NCBI GenBank assembly: GCA_022829145.1 | Contig: CM040742.1 | Coordinates: forward strand, 9,735,131-9,799,130 | From: Albula goreensis | Lineage: Eukaryota > Chordata > Actinopteri > Albuliformes > Albulidae | Direction: 5' to 3' | DNA: 64,000 bases | Shown here: piece by piece, positions 1 to 25,800 of the stretch | Position numbering within the stretch: position 1 is the first letter of the stretch | Layout: the number at the start of each line of letters is the position of its first letter | The notes under the pieces: model-generated | Told to the model about the DNA's origin: nothing | Databases searched by the model: none | The model's input: only the letters and a program-made list of their open reading frames with translations | Translations under genes and position numbers: made by a program

Positions 1-3000
1 TGGAATCTACTGGTGGAAATGAGGTATTATCCAGACACACCTGATAACACTTTTTTCTAACAAAAAGACACAGGAAGTAGGATGGAATAGTATGTTCAGA
101 GAGCAAAATTCACAATAATTTTATTAAAGTGTACTGACCATTATTGCTGTCAGTAGATTGAACTCAAATTGCTTGTGCATTCACAACACAAGATGTTTCT
201 GTTGTTCTAAAAAGATCTTGTAATGTTCAAACAGCTCATCCCAGTTGTGTGGAACCACCGTCCACAATTCAGTTGTGTTTGTTGAATGAGGTATTTTTCT
301 GAGCACAGTTGGGTCTCTGATGACTCCAGTGAGATGATATTTGTTTAAAGATTGGGATATCGTTTTTGGGCTTCAAACCCTAACAGCTTTGATGTGTACT
401 TCAGCATAAATAAATATCATATTTTACTGTTTGAAGGTAACGATTAACATAGTTAAGGCTTAATCTTTATAGTCATTAATTGCTATTCATCAACTATATA
501 TTTCTCAGTGCTGTACGCCTCCCCCAAGTTAGAGTCGATTTTATCTAAAATAACATTTCAGTGAATTTTAGACATTTTCAAATCTATCAGTTTTAATATG
601 AGTGAGTGTGTGTGTGTGTGTGTGTCCAATCACACACACAGATAACAGGATGGAAATTACCTGTGTACTGTATATACAATAACATCCATTCCTATGTGTA
701 TTTGAGCTCACATCACCCATCCCTGTGCCCCTGCCAAATACAGAACAAGTCATCACCCTTCAGCTTCTTAACAAGACCTGTAATTAGTACTCAGTGGTGT
801 ATGGACCCATTTTATTATATACCTTTATTTTAATTTTGTCATTTGTTTTCAAAACACACACACACATTTTGATTTTCTAACTCGGAACAATAAACACAGA
901 TCATCTTCATTATTGTTTTTTCCAATATATATATATTTTTCCATGATGTTTATCAATATAATAAGACATTGACAGATTTACTCTACAATTTTGTATGTAC
1001 TTCTGGTTTTTCAAATTGTTTCATTTGTTACATTTTTATTCCATTCTGTTTGAATATCCAACCCCATTTGAAAGTGAAAATAACTTAAAAAAAAAAAAAA
1101 AAAGAAAACTGCTAAGACTACATTACCCATGATCACCCAGCCTAGTCCCTCCTAAGAGGCCAGTGACCAAGCGTAACGCATGCCTTCCCTTCCTGGAAGC
1201 CCTCCCCTCCCAACCCTTCCAATTAAAACCCCAACAAATAAACAGACCAATAAATAAGTAAATAAATAAATAAATAAATAAAATTGAAATACAGTCATAT
1301 CAATAAAGGAATCTGGCTCCCTTTTTCAAAACTTTAAACTTTCAGAACATTGCTCAGAAGGACAGGAACAGAAAAACAAAACAAAAAAAGAATCCCAGAA
1401 TGCAGTGGGACAAACATGATGGTCACAGGGCATTGCCCAGGTGGATTCTCCTCTAGCACATTTCCAATGTTTCCAGCAGTTTGGTACATACATGCTGCCA
1501 CTGTTTTGCCCCTTCATGTGTCAACACATCAACACATGGATTTACATTAGAGATGCCTGACAATGTAACGGCTGGGTGGCAGGTGGGGGTGGTGTTTGGG
1601 GATGGTCCTCCTGCTGACCATTGTCAGGTAGTGGTGGGATCTGGGGAAAACTTCAGCTGACCGTTACACAGCCTGGCATCTCCCATGCTCCTTCAGCAAT
1701 GTTGTTTATTTATTCGTTTTCACCCAAAAGCACAACAAAGTGGAGCCATTTACCATCAGCCAAAAACCATTGTAAACATCTATATAAATTATGATCAAAT
1801 GACGAGATTAAAAATAAACAGAGTGTGTGTGGCAAGGGGGGCGGGGATTGAGAGAAGGGGGGAGGGCATAGAGAATGGTGAATTTTTTTCACCCCATTCC
1901 CCAACTGAGTTTCAATGTCTTCATAGGTTCCCTCCTATTGTGAAGACAATGAACCGTTTGTACAGGGTGGGGAAATCCACCATGTTCCCATCCCCCCAAA
2001 TTTGACCACCCCCCATAACCACCCTTACCCCAAAATTCAAGCCAAAGGTACCAGCACATGAAAGATAAGATCACCCACACCCACAGAAATAAATAAAATA
2101 AAAATACAGAAATGAAAACACATGTACATCAAGGTTTATGTGTCCTTATAGTAGTGTTAGATGAGCACTCTGGAGATGACGCGTAAAATATTGTCAATGG
2201 CCTCTTCTACGGGAGCACACTGGTCCCTGTATGCACTGTGCAGACAGTCTCTTGTCCTTTCAACCCCCAGAGATGACAAGGACCCCTGTGTCAAATGCCT
2301 CTCTATATACCTGTCACAAATATTCTTTTTTTATTCAGTTGGTCAAAATGTAATATTTCATTAACGCTCATTTTGATTTCTAGCAAATTAATTTCCATTT
2401 GTAAATTTTGTTTGTTTCAGATTTTTAAATGTATCAATACCTGAAATAAATAAGTATAGGGCCCCCCCATTCCCTAAAACACCCCCACACTAAAACATCA
2501 CACAATATACATCTTTTTTTTTTTTTTTTCTTTTTTGTTTATGTTCAACAGCTATAGAGGTTACATTTAGGTAAATCTGATAATTAACTGATTTTAGTTT
2601 CTTGCTGTCAGCATCACAGAGACACACACACACACGCACGCACACACAAAATTTCCGAAGAAGAGTTGTGCTATAGTCGGTCATTAGCATGTGTCGTCAG
2701 ATGGTTATTTCTTCAGACATCAAGGCTGAATAAGCACGCTGTTATCGCAGGGTTTTAATGTAGGTTATTTCGGTCACGCGTTTTCGGATTCTCTTTTTCA
2801 CACTATGCACTACGCAGCGGTCCTCTGCTTTGATGACGACATTGACAATTAAAAAGTCTTAGCTTTTAGCTTTTATTCCTGTCTTCTGGTTCCCAATGAG
2901 TCACAGGGAGGGTATACGGAGAGACAAATAAGTGGCCCACAGCTCTGGAGGGAAGTTGTGAAAAAAACATGCATTCAAAGTTCACCTATATTACAAGCAC

Positions 3001-6000
3001 AAGAGCCCAATGCTAACACAAGAGCCCAGTGCTAACACTCACAGCCCAATGCAAACACAGTCGAGCTAAATGCTAACACATGACACAAATGCTAACATGC
3101 TCCAGTCAAAAGCTAACACGCTCTAGCTTGATGCTAACACTAGAACTAATAGTATCACACTCCAGCCCAATGTTAATACACTTCAGCCTGATGCTAACAC
3201 AAAAGCCCAATGGTAACATGCTCCAGCCCAATGCTAACACACTCTAGCACAATGCTAACACAAGAGCCCAATGGTAACATGCTCCAGCCCAATAACAACA
3301 TGCTCCAGGCCCCCCTGAACTGCACCAAACCCTGGGCCAGTGCATTTCATAGTTAATTAGTCTTCTTTTACAGATGGCTGGGCAGCTGCTTAGTCTTTGG
3401 TCATTTTGTTTGGTAAAGTTGTCTCGCTCTTTTTTAAAGGATGTGCAGAGAACATTTGTGAGGGGACCAATCCAGCTAAGGCCTCCTTCAGAGAGAGGGA
3501 GAGAGGGAGAGAGGGAGAGATACAGCTGGCCCATCACACATGCTCAGCTACACAAAACTGTTAAATTACAGCTTTGGCCCCGCCCTCAGGTGCCCCCCTA
3601 TTAGGCCCTGGCATTCCATCCCCTCCCATGGTGTGGGGGGCGGGTCTTAAATTGTTGGTATGGGAACTGGATTTACACTAGCCAATTCTGCCTGGATGAA
3701 GCAGGGGTTCCACAAATGAGCAGGCACCTCACACACACACGCACGCACGCACGCACGCACACACACCAGTAACAGTTTCAGTATCACTGTACTGGCAGAT
3801 GATTTTCACTGGGTTTTAAGGAGCAGAGCCAGAGACTCCATACTGATCTGGGCTCTCCATGCCATGTTGACATGGTCACATAGTATGGGAGCCAAGTCAG
3901 CATGAGTGGGCGGGGCAGGGGAAGGAGGCAGAGCTGGAGACAGATGTGGGTGGAGCCTGAGACAGGGCAGAGCCTGACAGTGAATAGTGATGGACCAATC
4001 TGCACTGGGCATCTGACTGTTACAATTTAGCCCTGAACTTTAAAGGTCAAAGGTCAACTAAAAGAGTCAGAGGAATAAAAATAGGAGAGAAACACCGGAG
4101 TAAGAGAATCTGTAAGAGCACTGGCGAAAGAATGCATCTCTCCAGCGGCTTGGCAGTGAAAACTACAACGATACAGACACAGAAAAGCAGACAGACCTGA
4201 CCATCACTCTCAAGTGGCAGTAAAACTTAAGACCCTGAAAGAGCTGAGAGGCTGTCTATCTGATTTTCACACACAAAAATATATACTATATACATCACAT
4301 CTATATAAATATAATCTATTTCTACGTTTTCAAAAATGAAAAAAGGCAGCAACTTGAGAAGAGATAAGAAGAAAAATGAGAAAAGAGGAAAGAATCAGAG
4401 GCAGCAGCAAAAAATGAGCTGGTATTTCAGCATCTCACACTGTCACTGTGGTGCAAGGAGAGTTTACCGTCTTGTGCTTCCGCAATTACACCATCATAAT
4501 GGGCAAAAGCAGACATAACTCCACTACGTTTTCACATTACTTTTGGGTACACTTAAACAGCACTGCGGCCCCAGATTCAGGAGCCAGTGGGGGTGGTTGT
4601 GGGCGGGGCTTTGCTGCTGTTGCTGACCTATAGCAGACGGAAGGGGGCGTAACTCCCCGCCTCTTTGGGCATGCTCACTTTCACCATCCCCCCTCCCCCC
4701 CTCAAAAGGAAAAGGGCAAAGCTGTGGGCGGAGCTATGATTGATTCATCGCCTTTTCTAATTGGACGACCGCATAAGACTCTTGCCATTTGCATTATGGG
4801 CTTGTTTAAATGTGTGCAGAAAATCCGGCCAACAGCGTGCCTTCTATTTTAGGGAGGTAAAACTGCAGAAATAATTAAAATGCAAAAAAAAAAAGCCAAC
4901 CGATCACCGAGCCCCTGCCTGTATGCACAGCTCGAATGCGTACACATAGAGGGGAGTGGCTTTTTTCCCAGCTGACACTTCCTGATTCAGACTCATGTGG
5001 GGTTTCACCCACAACCCCTTACTCCGACAGACACGCACTGGGTTACACCAAGGCAGCTTTCTGTCCTCTCTCTCAAATTAACTGCTTTTAAACCAGAACG
5101 GATCATTTTTACTCCAATTCAGGGATTTTACTTTTGCAATTATGCACTATTAAGTTTTAATTTGGATTTTTTTTCTTATAGATTTTTAAGCATACTTATA
5201 CATATATATTGTGTTATATAGACAGCATAGTACTACACTGCTATAGAGGAATGTTGAAGAGGTAAGACACTAAAGAAATGTAAAAAATAGAAAACAACAT
5301 CTACATACATTGGTCCAGTTCTACTGTGGCAGTTCACAAAAAGAGAAGGAGAGGAAAAAGACTAAGCCAGAAAGAAAGAACCCTACTATGGGCTATGCAG
5401 CAAGAATGAGAGAAATAGAGAGAGAGGGAGAGAGAGAAAGAGAAGATATTGTTGGTTAACAGGTTAGAGCCAGTGTTTAAGGAGAGTCATGAAGTCCTCT
5501 GTGTGAAGATACGGAGAAACACTGAAACTCCTGAGACAGAGAGAACAAGAGAGTGAGGGATAGAGAAAGAGAGAGAGAAATACATAGAAATAGAGAGAGG
5601 GATCGAGAGAGACACTCCAATTAACAGGCAGTATTTAAAATCTGAAGCAAAAATAAATCAATACAAAATTAAAAAAATACAAACACACACACCCACACAC
5701 AACCTACAAAAACGTTATCTCAGAATAAAACTCTACAAAAAACCAAAAAATATATATATCATATCATCATATCTTAGTATATAACAATAATCGCCTTGGT
5801 CTTAATTTTTTTGTGTTTTTGTTGTTGTTTTTGTCAGTAATAGTAACACTGATTGCAGGAGCCATGTTATTAGCTACAGATAAGAAAAGCAGGAACTATT
5901 TACACGAGAGAACAGACTCACAGGACAAAGGGAACGGAGCCAAAAGCAGGGGGGTGGTTCAGGGGGGGCGGGTCAGGGGCAGGGCTGGGGCTGGGGGGCA

Positions 6001-6141
6001 GGTCTTCACGGGGTGGGGGAGAGTTAATTTGTAGGTCAGACTGTAGTTATTTTTCTTTTTTTCTCATTGTTTTTGGAAGGGTTTTTCTTTTTCTGCTGGA
6101 AACGGGCTGTCATGAGTGCTGACCGATGCTGTTGTGCCATC
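1..6141. other. Non-coding flank downstream of vamp2
   Basis: No open reading frame here looks like a conserved protein or a spliced gene. The stretch holds microsatellites (GT/CA near 606-640 and 3730-3770, AATA near 1256-1283, GA near 5400-5600), poly-A and poly-T runs, and an 18-bp minisatellite at about 3000-3309. Part of it must be the vamp2 3' UTR, which begins at 6141 and runs leftward, but I see no convincing poly(A) signal that fixes its end. Confidence 0.6.
3000..3309. repeat. Minisatellite, about 18-bp unit
   Basis: Degenerate tandem copies of a unit close to AGCCCAATGCTAACACAAG occur roughly 16 times, with clear sequence drift between copies. It lies in the region downstream of vamp2 and has no coding potential that I can support. 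Confidence 0.8.
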
Positions 6142-14005
<7,864 letters not shown>

Positions 14006-14337
14006 CTCTTACTGAGGGTTTTTAGTGTGTGCAAGTCCAACCGGAATGTAGGATTAAATGGATGAACTGTGGTTTGCCTGAACTGTTTTTTCGCTCCCCT
14101 TTCTCTCTCTCAGCCCGAATCTCTCCTCTGCTGGTTCTAAATGAGGGAGTGATTATGGTCACAGTCTAGATGCGTTTCCCCTCTCCGATTTCGTTATCGC
14201 AATTCGGTGTGGTTCTATTCTGCCGCACCTAGCCTTTGGTGAATAATTCTGGTAGGACCGCTAGCGCTGGTGTCCTCCGTGTCACTATGTACGTATAAAA
14301 AATAGTCGGTTGGATTAAGGGAACAAAGATGGCTTGT

Positions 14338-14345
14338 TGACGTCA
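14338..14345 (-). promoter_or_regulatory. cAMP response element in the vamp2 promoter
   Basis: A perfect palindromic TGACGTCA lies about 330 bp upstream of the vamp2 exon 1 donor, within the CG-containing putative promoter (about 14100-14700). A half-site CGTCA follows at 14348-14354. CREs are common in promoters of neuronal genes. Function here is inferred from position and sequence only. Confidence 0.5.
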
Positions 14346-14908
14346 TTCGTCATCCGGGAAGGTTCAGGGTTGTAGGGGGTGGCCGTAAGGATGATGGAGG
14401 GATAGGGTGACTGTTGCGCCGCTGAATGGCGACGACTTGGCTATTCAGCTGAAGAAAAGATGGATAGACGCACGTGTTGGTTGCAGATAGCGTGGAGTAA
14501 ACACATGTGTTCGGCAGTTCTGTGTCCTTACACCGCATTGTTTTTTAATATGAGGGGAGATGAGTGGTAGAACCTCAAACAAAATGGCGGCTCTCGGAGG
14601 GGGTGGGTTGACAGCTCTGACACCTCCCGAAGCCCGCCTGAGCTGCCGGCACCTTCTTCAATCCTCGATAAATCAAGAGTAAAGCACGCACAATTTACAG
14701 GCCATATCACTGAGGCCTTTCAATACATAGTATAAATTATTATGTGCATTACCTCAACCTTACATACATTCATGTTAACATTTGAAATTAGTAGCGATAG
14801 CTTACAATATCTATACTACAGACGTGTATTATGTAATTTTTCAGAGACAAGATCATGAAGCGCACCCCTGCAAGCGAAGCCAAATGATAACAGTATTGCG
14901 AAAAGATA

Positions 14909-14990
14909 TGGCAGCGGTGGGATTCGAACCCACGCCCCCGAAGAGACTGGAGCCTTAATCCAGCGCCTTAGACCGCTCGGCCACGCTACC
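14909..14990 (-). tRNA. tRNA-Leu (anticodon AAG)
   Basis: The minus strand reads GGTAGCGTGGCCGAGCGGTC at the 5' end and ends GCTGCC plus discriminator A. The anticodon loop TTAAGGC gives AAG (plus-strand 14954-14956). There is a long variable arm, as expected of a class II tRNA, and the B box is GGTTCGAATCC. A TTTT Pol III terminator follows at 14904-14901. Length is 82 nt and all stems look intact, so a functional gene is likely. Confidence 0.97.
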
Positions 14991-16019
14991 TGTTACCGAG
15001 GAGGACAGTAAACACAGTAGAACTCAGTTTATATAGTATTTTTTAGAATACTACAAATTTTTAGAAACAGTCTAACATCGCTCGAAGAGAAGCAAACACT
15101 GAAGGTACACTGAGTATTTTACCATAACAGCACCTTAATTCTGTAAGGTAACCTAATGTTGGCAACCAAAGGCACCAATTTTTCAAAGCGAGCTAAGGAA
15201 TACCTGTGCTTTTTGCGTCAATTTGTTAAATTGTTTCATTTTAGAATTATCGTTGTGCCACACCCAACGACAGAGGCGCTGTTACCATCTATACGGGTTT
15301 TTGCTCTAATTTATTTTATCCAGCGCTGTATTAAAATCGTGCGCCGGAACCCCCTGCCCATATTTGGGCAATCACGCAATCGTGCGCGCCCACTCAGGGG
15401 AGAAGCTCACGAGACTGGTTTGGTCAGGGAGGCCCCCAGGGCAATTCAGGCCTACGCGATTAACAAAGCCCATGGATAAAGGCAAACTAATGAAATATCA
15501 ACTAATGACCCATCACCAATGATAATCTAAACCAAAGTTAATGTTTTAGTCACAGGATGATTCTCAATTTATTCCTGACTAAAAATAGAAGCAGAATTCT
15601 TCCCCATTTGCATTCTTTCCCTGTCACTGGCCCTGGTGAATCTGTTGCCATGTTTGAACAGTTTTTAGGAAATGTTTACAATCATCCATCTGATAGGAAG
15701 CGCTTAGCATCTTTCGTTTCCACGTACCACCTTCCCTCTCCAAATACACCCTCTTGTCTCAGCTCTGTCTCTGAGTGCAGCATGTTCCTGGCGCTGTGAG
15801 CCTAATCGGTGTTGTGAAAAGCGGAGGGGGAGAGGTGCACGGCTGCAGACAGATATTTATAGGTCCCTCCGGGATGAGGTTTGCCACCAGGCATTTCACC
15901 ATTCAGCACGCCGTCTCTTCCCCTCAGCATTCCAGGAGCCTCTTCTGTGCACAACACCCCCCCCCCCCATTTTGACCAGTAAGTAAACCATGAATGTAAC
16001 ATAAAGAAAAAAAATCTAC
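14991..16019. other. Intergenic spacer between tRNA-Leu and aurkb
   Basis: I see no coding exon or RNA gene here. The right part must include the sequence just past the aurkb polyadenylation site. A run of ten C is present near 15958-15968. Confidence 0.5.
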
Positions 16020-16025
16020 TTTATT
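16020..16025 (-). terminator. aurkb poly(A) signal AATAAA
   Basis: TTTATT on the plus strand reads AATAAA on the minus strand, 66 bp beyond the aurkb stop codon. No better signal lies nearer, so the 3' UTR would be short, about 90 bp. Confidence 0.65.
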
Positions 16026-16090
16026 ACCATCATTATGTACAGATACAAGACAGAAATAAAAGGTGGTACTGCTGGGGTATGTGGGGAGGT

Positions 16091-21332
<5,242 letters not shown>

Positions 21333-21391
21333 GTTGACACTTATTCTGTGATAAAAAATTTAAAACCCTCCCTCACACAACATCTACCAAG

Positions 21392-21540
21392 CACCGCCAA
21401 CTTTTTCAAATGCTGCAGTAGTTACTCTGATTGGACTCTTCTTCTTCTCTTTGAGTCTATGACGATTGGTCTGATTGGACGCATCTTTTTACCCACGTGA
21501 CATTAAGGCACACCCGCCACATTCGCCGGCGTCTGATTGG
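21392..21540 (-). promoter_or_regulatory. aurkb cell-cycle promoter (CHR plus CCAAT boxes)
   Basis: Upstream of the aurkb start, reading the minus strand, there are four CCAAT boxes (plus-strand ATTGG at 21430, 21465, 21474 and 21536), a CACGTG E-box at 21494-21499, a CHR-type TTTGAA at 21410-21405 and an E2F-like TTGGCGG at about 21400-21394. Multiple NF-Y sites plus a CHR are the known layout of G2/M genes controlled by the MuvB/DREAM complex. The order of CHR and E2F-like motif is the reverse of the classic CDE-CHR pair. Confidence 0.65.
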
Positions 21541-22375
21541 CTGGTGGAAAACCAAGCGTAATAAACAATTTAAACCTGCCAGCAGCTAACTCCGAGCTCC
21601 TAATGTGTGTAAGTCTATATTTGAACGAGGATTTCCACACTAAATCACAACAAAGAGAGCAGACATGTTTTTCATCTCTGTGTCATCACTATATACTAAC
21701 ATGTAAGCAAGTTGCAAGTTAAAGCTCACCAAAACAGACGTTGAAAAAGATTATCGCTAAAAACCACAAAACAACACATTAAAAATTACCCCAGAACCGA
21801 ATCTGCACCCCATTGACCCAGGCTAAAAAAACAATAAATAGTGCGCTTCAAAATAGTATTTTTTGTAGAGGTATGGTTGTGAAACCACTTGAAAGTGATG
21901 CCAATGCAGAACAATGAATTACCTGTTCTGTAGAGTACAGACTAGTATTTGTTTTCACTGTACAGTCAAACTATGGCAGCAGGTCTGTGTAACACACTTA
22001 AGTGCTGAAAAATTAAAATCAGCTGACTCTGCACCTGTCCAACACCAAGGCTGGCCACACCTGATGTAGGAAGTGTTTCTGTAGAAATATAAAAGATAAA
22101 TAAAAAAGGAACATAATGACAATGAACTCAAGTGGGCAATGTGCCACTTAGGTTTAGCAGAGCCCCACTAGAACAGATTACATACGCTCATCATTTCTTA
22201 TGACAGAACAGTAGGTAATCACTGGAAATATTCCCCATGACAATGTGATTCACATTTTAAAAGCATAGTAAAAATCTAGACTGTCACAGACAATGGCAGC
22301 TACAGTGGCTTAAAGGCTTGGATGGGGATAACTAACAGGTGAAAATATGACACAACATGAGGAGAGTAAAAAACC
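21541..22375. other. Spacer between aurkb promoter and tmem107 3' end
   Basis: This contains no gene that I can support. It separates two minus-strand genes arranged in tandem. Confidence 0.5.
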
Positions 22376-22381
22376 TTTATT
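22376..22381 (-). terminator. tmem107 poly(A) signal AATAAA (candidate)
   Basis: TTTATT on the plus strand gives AATAAA on the minus strand, about 435 bp past the tmem107 stop. I looked for a U8 snoRNA in this 3' UTR, where it lies in human, and found none. Confidence 0.5.
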
Positions 22382-22815
22382 TTTTAGAGTTTGTACACAA
22401 GAAAGTACTCTAAGCAAAGACAACACATTAAACCATTTGATTTAATGAGTATAGCTTGGATTTTCCCTTAACTTTCTTAAATGAGCTTACTGTTCCACAA
22501 TTACAGATAATTCTCCACTGTGTGCTTATTTGCAGAGCCCTGTATTTCCTTTGAGCGATTCAATATTGTTTACAGCAATAAATGAGAAACCCTACAGGAG
22601 TGACAGAAAGTCGTGACAGCACAAGGGAACAGCGGCCTGATCTGGTGAAATGCTGCCTGTTCTTTCATACTTGAGCGAGAGAGGGAAGAACCCTGCCTCA
22701 CGCCCTGAAGAGGTGGCTTCATTCCTGGCCTTGTGGATGATCTCTTGGACAGTTGTGGCTGCGGTTCTGAAGGCACTGGGTGCTGGAGCCCCAGCAGAGC
22801 AGGCCCAAGAGCTCA

Positions 22816-25800
22816 TCACAGAGGCTTCCTCTTTAGCCCGAGCACCGCGATGAAAAGGAAGACTTCAACTAGCGCAGGAACTGCACTGAGAGAGAGAGAG
22901 AGAAATAGGAGGTGGGACTGTAAGTCTCACTGGTGATGATGCTCCATGATGACCTGTGCAAATGTATCACAATGAGCTCAAACAGGGTGATGCAATATGG
23001 CTCTAAGGTGAGGCCTAGGGGTTAAACACCCTTAAGTGTTTCTTTCAATATAATAAAACAATACTACAAATTTTCAGATGCAAATAGTCCTTTCAAAATT
23101 GGCTGGTGGTCCAATCCCTCCCAAATGCAGGTGAATAGACTCATTTAAGTGGCACATAACTATGGGTCTATATAATTTCTCACTCTAGTGCAATGTAACA
23201 GCTAACAGTTTCTGGGTATGTTTGCTAATAAATCAATGCTCAGTTACTGTCATCACTTCTTATGAATTCCACAGCAGAGTGTGGGAAATATTCAATTGCC
23301 CACTATTAGAAAACTGCAGAGACCAGCAGGGCCAAATCAAAGGATAGGCGCAGACACCATGCCACCTCTGCACTCATGTTCCGTCACATGGATCAAATCT
23401 GATTAGTCTCTACACAAATTTGCTTATCTTCCAGTCATGATCGGCCAAGAACGTAAAAAAAAGAAAGAAAAAAATGGCATAAGGAAATGTTGGTCTCAGG
23501 TTCTGTTCAGATTTGATCCATGGGGACAAATCACGACTGCACATGTGATGCACCCAGGCTAATTGATGTCTAATTTACAAATGCTGGAGTACAGCCCTGG
23601 AGAACAATCAGGCTGAAGGAGAACAATCAGGTCAGAAATGTTAATACATTTATGCAAGTGTGAAGAAAAGCAGCAGAAAGCCTGATGGAAAATTGTGGAA
23701 GGACATCTTTCTTCCCTGAGCACACCATAAGCCCAACGATCTTCACAGGCTGGTTTATTTGTGAACTCGGGTCCAAATCCCTCAGTGGATCATTCACCGA
23801 TTAAACCTTTTAATTTGAAAATATGATTTACTTATAACAATTTTACCTGCAGAAGGCAAATATTACCCAGTAGGTCCAACACTCCCATTCCTGGAAGACG
23901 AAAAAGGAGAGGGAGACAGATGCACTGCAGTGGGCAGCCAGTGCTGATGAGGGAAGGCGAGTCAGGGAAAAAAAAACTACAGTTGCAGTGCATCATGGAT
24001 ACACAAAGCCATGCCTGCTCCTGGGTTGGGGCCTGGTAGCAAAGGGAGCAGGCCACTCGCTGTCACACTGACCTGCAGAAGCCAAGGATCCACCAGTACA
24101 CGTGGCAGGGCCACTGCTCAAATAGGAAGAAGAGCAGAGAGACAGACGCACTCGCGTGCCCTGCTATAGCTGCAGGTGTGTGGGAGGGACAGTCAGGGAA
24201 CTGTAACACAAGTAACTAATCGCAATGTTCACAAGACAATCTCCTGATGCATCCTACAAGTCTTTCAGTTTTGCTGCGACCCCACTACTCTCTTCCCTGC
24301 ATTACCCTTATTTTATTTTGTGTGACACACCTCCTCCCATGCCCATTTAACAAAAACAAATGCAGTATCTCAGAACAGTAAGATTGAGAGAAAATAAACT
24401 GAGCCAGATGCATGTGCATGAGTGTGTATGACTAAATGAATATGTGTGAGTGTGTGTTAATGTATGTATGTATGTATGCATGTATGTATGTATGTATGTA
24501 TGTATGTGAGTATATAATGTGTATATATAGTGTGCAAGCATGCAAGTGTGACAGTAAGTGACTGGTAGGATACACAGCAAGCTCTGGCTGCTGTTGAACA
24601 TGGACACCCCTGAGAAGAACCCAGCCAGCTCCACTGCAAATAGCCCCAGGGTCACAGACAGCGCCACCACCAGCCTGGCAGGAAAACAGCAAGAAAGGTA
24701 TGGAGTAAAATTTTTGCTCAAAAATTGCTCTCAGAGGTAGGAAATCATGCTCCTCCTTCTGTCCCTACCTTTACTGTAGTGTGAAATGTGCTTGCATTTT
24801 CCATGTTGTTGTTGTGCTCTGAGTTGTTAATTTGTTTTGTGAAATATTATGTTTGGCATCTGACTATACCCTCACTCCTGTGTGAGACAACAACTCATTC
24901 CCTATTGGCATGGATGTGCTTTAAAATAAATAAACAAACAAACAAACAGCGGTCACAGACTGTTCTTGATAACCGAAATCCATGAATCATGGATCTGCTG
25001 GAATCCATCAGAAAATACCAAATGTACACCAGGAGAGTTATCTCAGGTTATCTTACCTGTAGCTAAAACTACTTACTGGGTATCCTGGGCATTAAACTCT
25101 TCCAGTGTGAAATCCAGGGGCAGACAGGCTCGGACATTACTCTCCTGAGAGCAACAGAAAGGCACTGATTTAGCAATCCTTATCTTACATATCTTTTATT
25201 TTACTCCTGAAAGGCACACAACTGTCGGGTAATTCAAAAACGAATTTAATCTGGAATGTCTTAAACCTTACGTACTGTACATATTTAAAAAAAAAAAAAA
25301 AACAAACAAACACACATTTGTTACATTCGCTGATATCAAGGCACACACTTCAATTCAATGAGCCACAGGTAGGGTTAGCAGTTAAATACATACAAGGTAA
25401 TGTAAAGGCTTTGAACAAGGCACATGTCAACCTATGATCTGAGAAAGTACTTACCATAAATACACAGTAATACATTAATATGTTGTTATTTATCATTTAT
25501 TAATATGAATCCTAATTCATTATAACTACTCTGTGAAGGTTGTACAAATCTAATGTACAATGGCTTTGCTGTTTTTTTTAAGAGACACGTCGAATGACTG
25601 AACATGGAATGTAATTACGTGAGATATCCCAAAACAAATTAGCCACTGCAAAAGTTCAGACTACAAGTGTTGGTAAGCAACATATGCTCGAAGTGGTTGT
25701 ATCGCGTCCGCTTCTAGCTGTCGGGATGCCAGGGCGCGCTAATGTGATCAGTGGTTTATCAAGTGGATGATTCTGGCTTACATATTTAGAGTTAAAAGTT

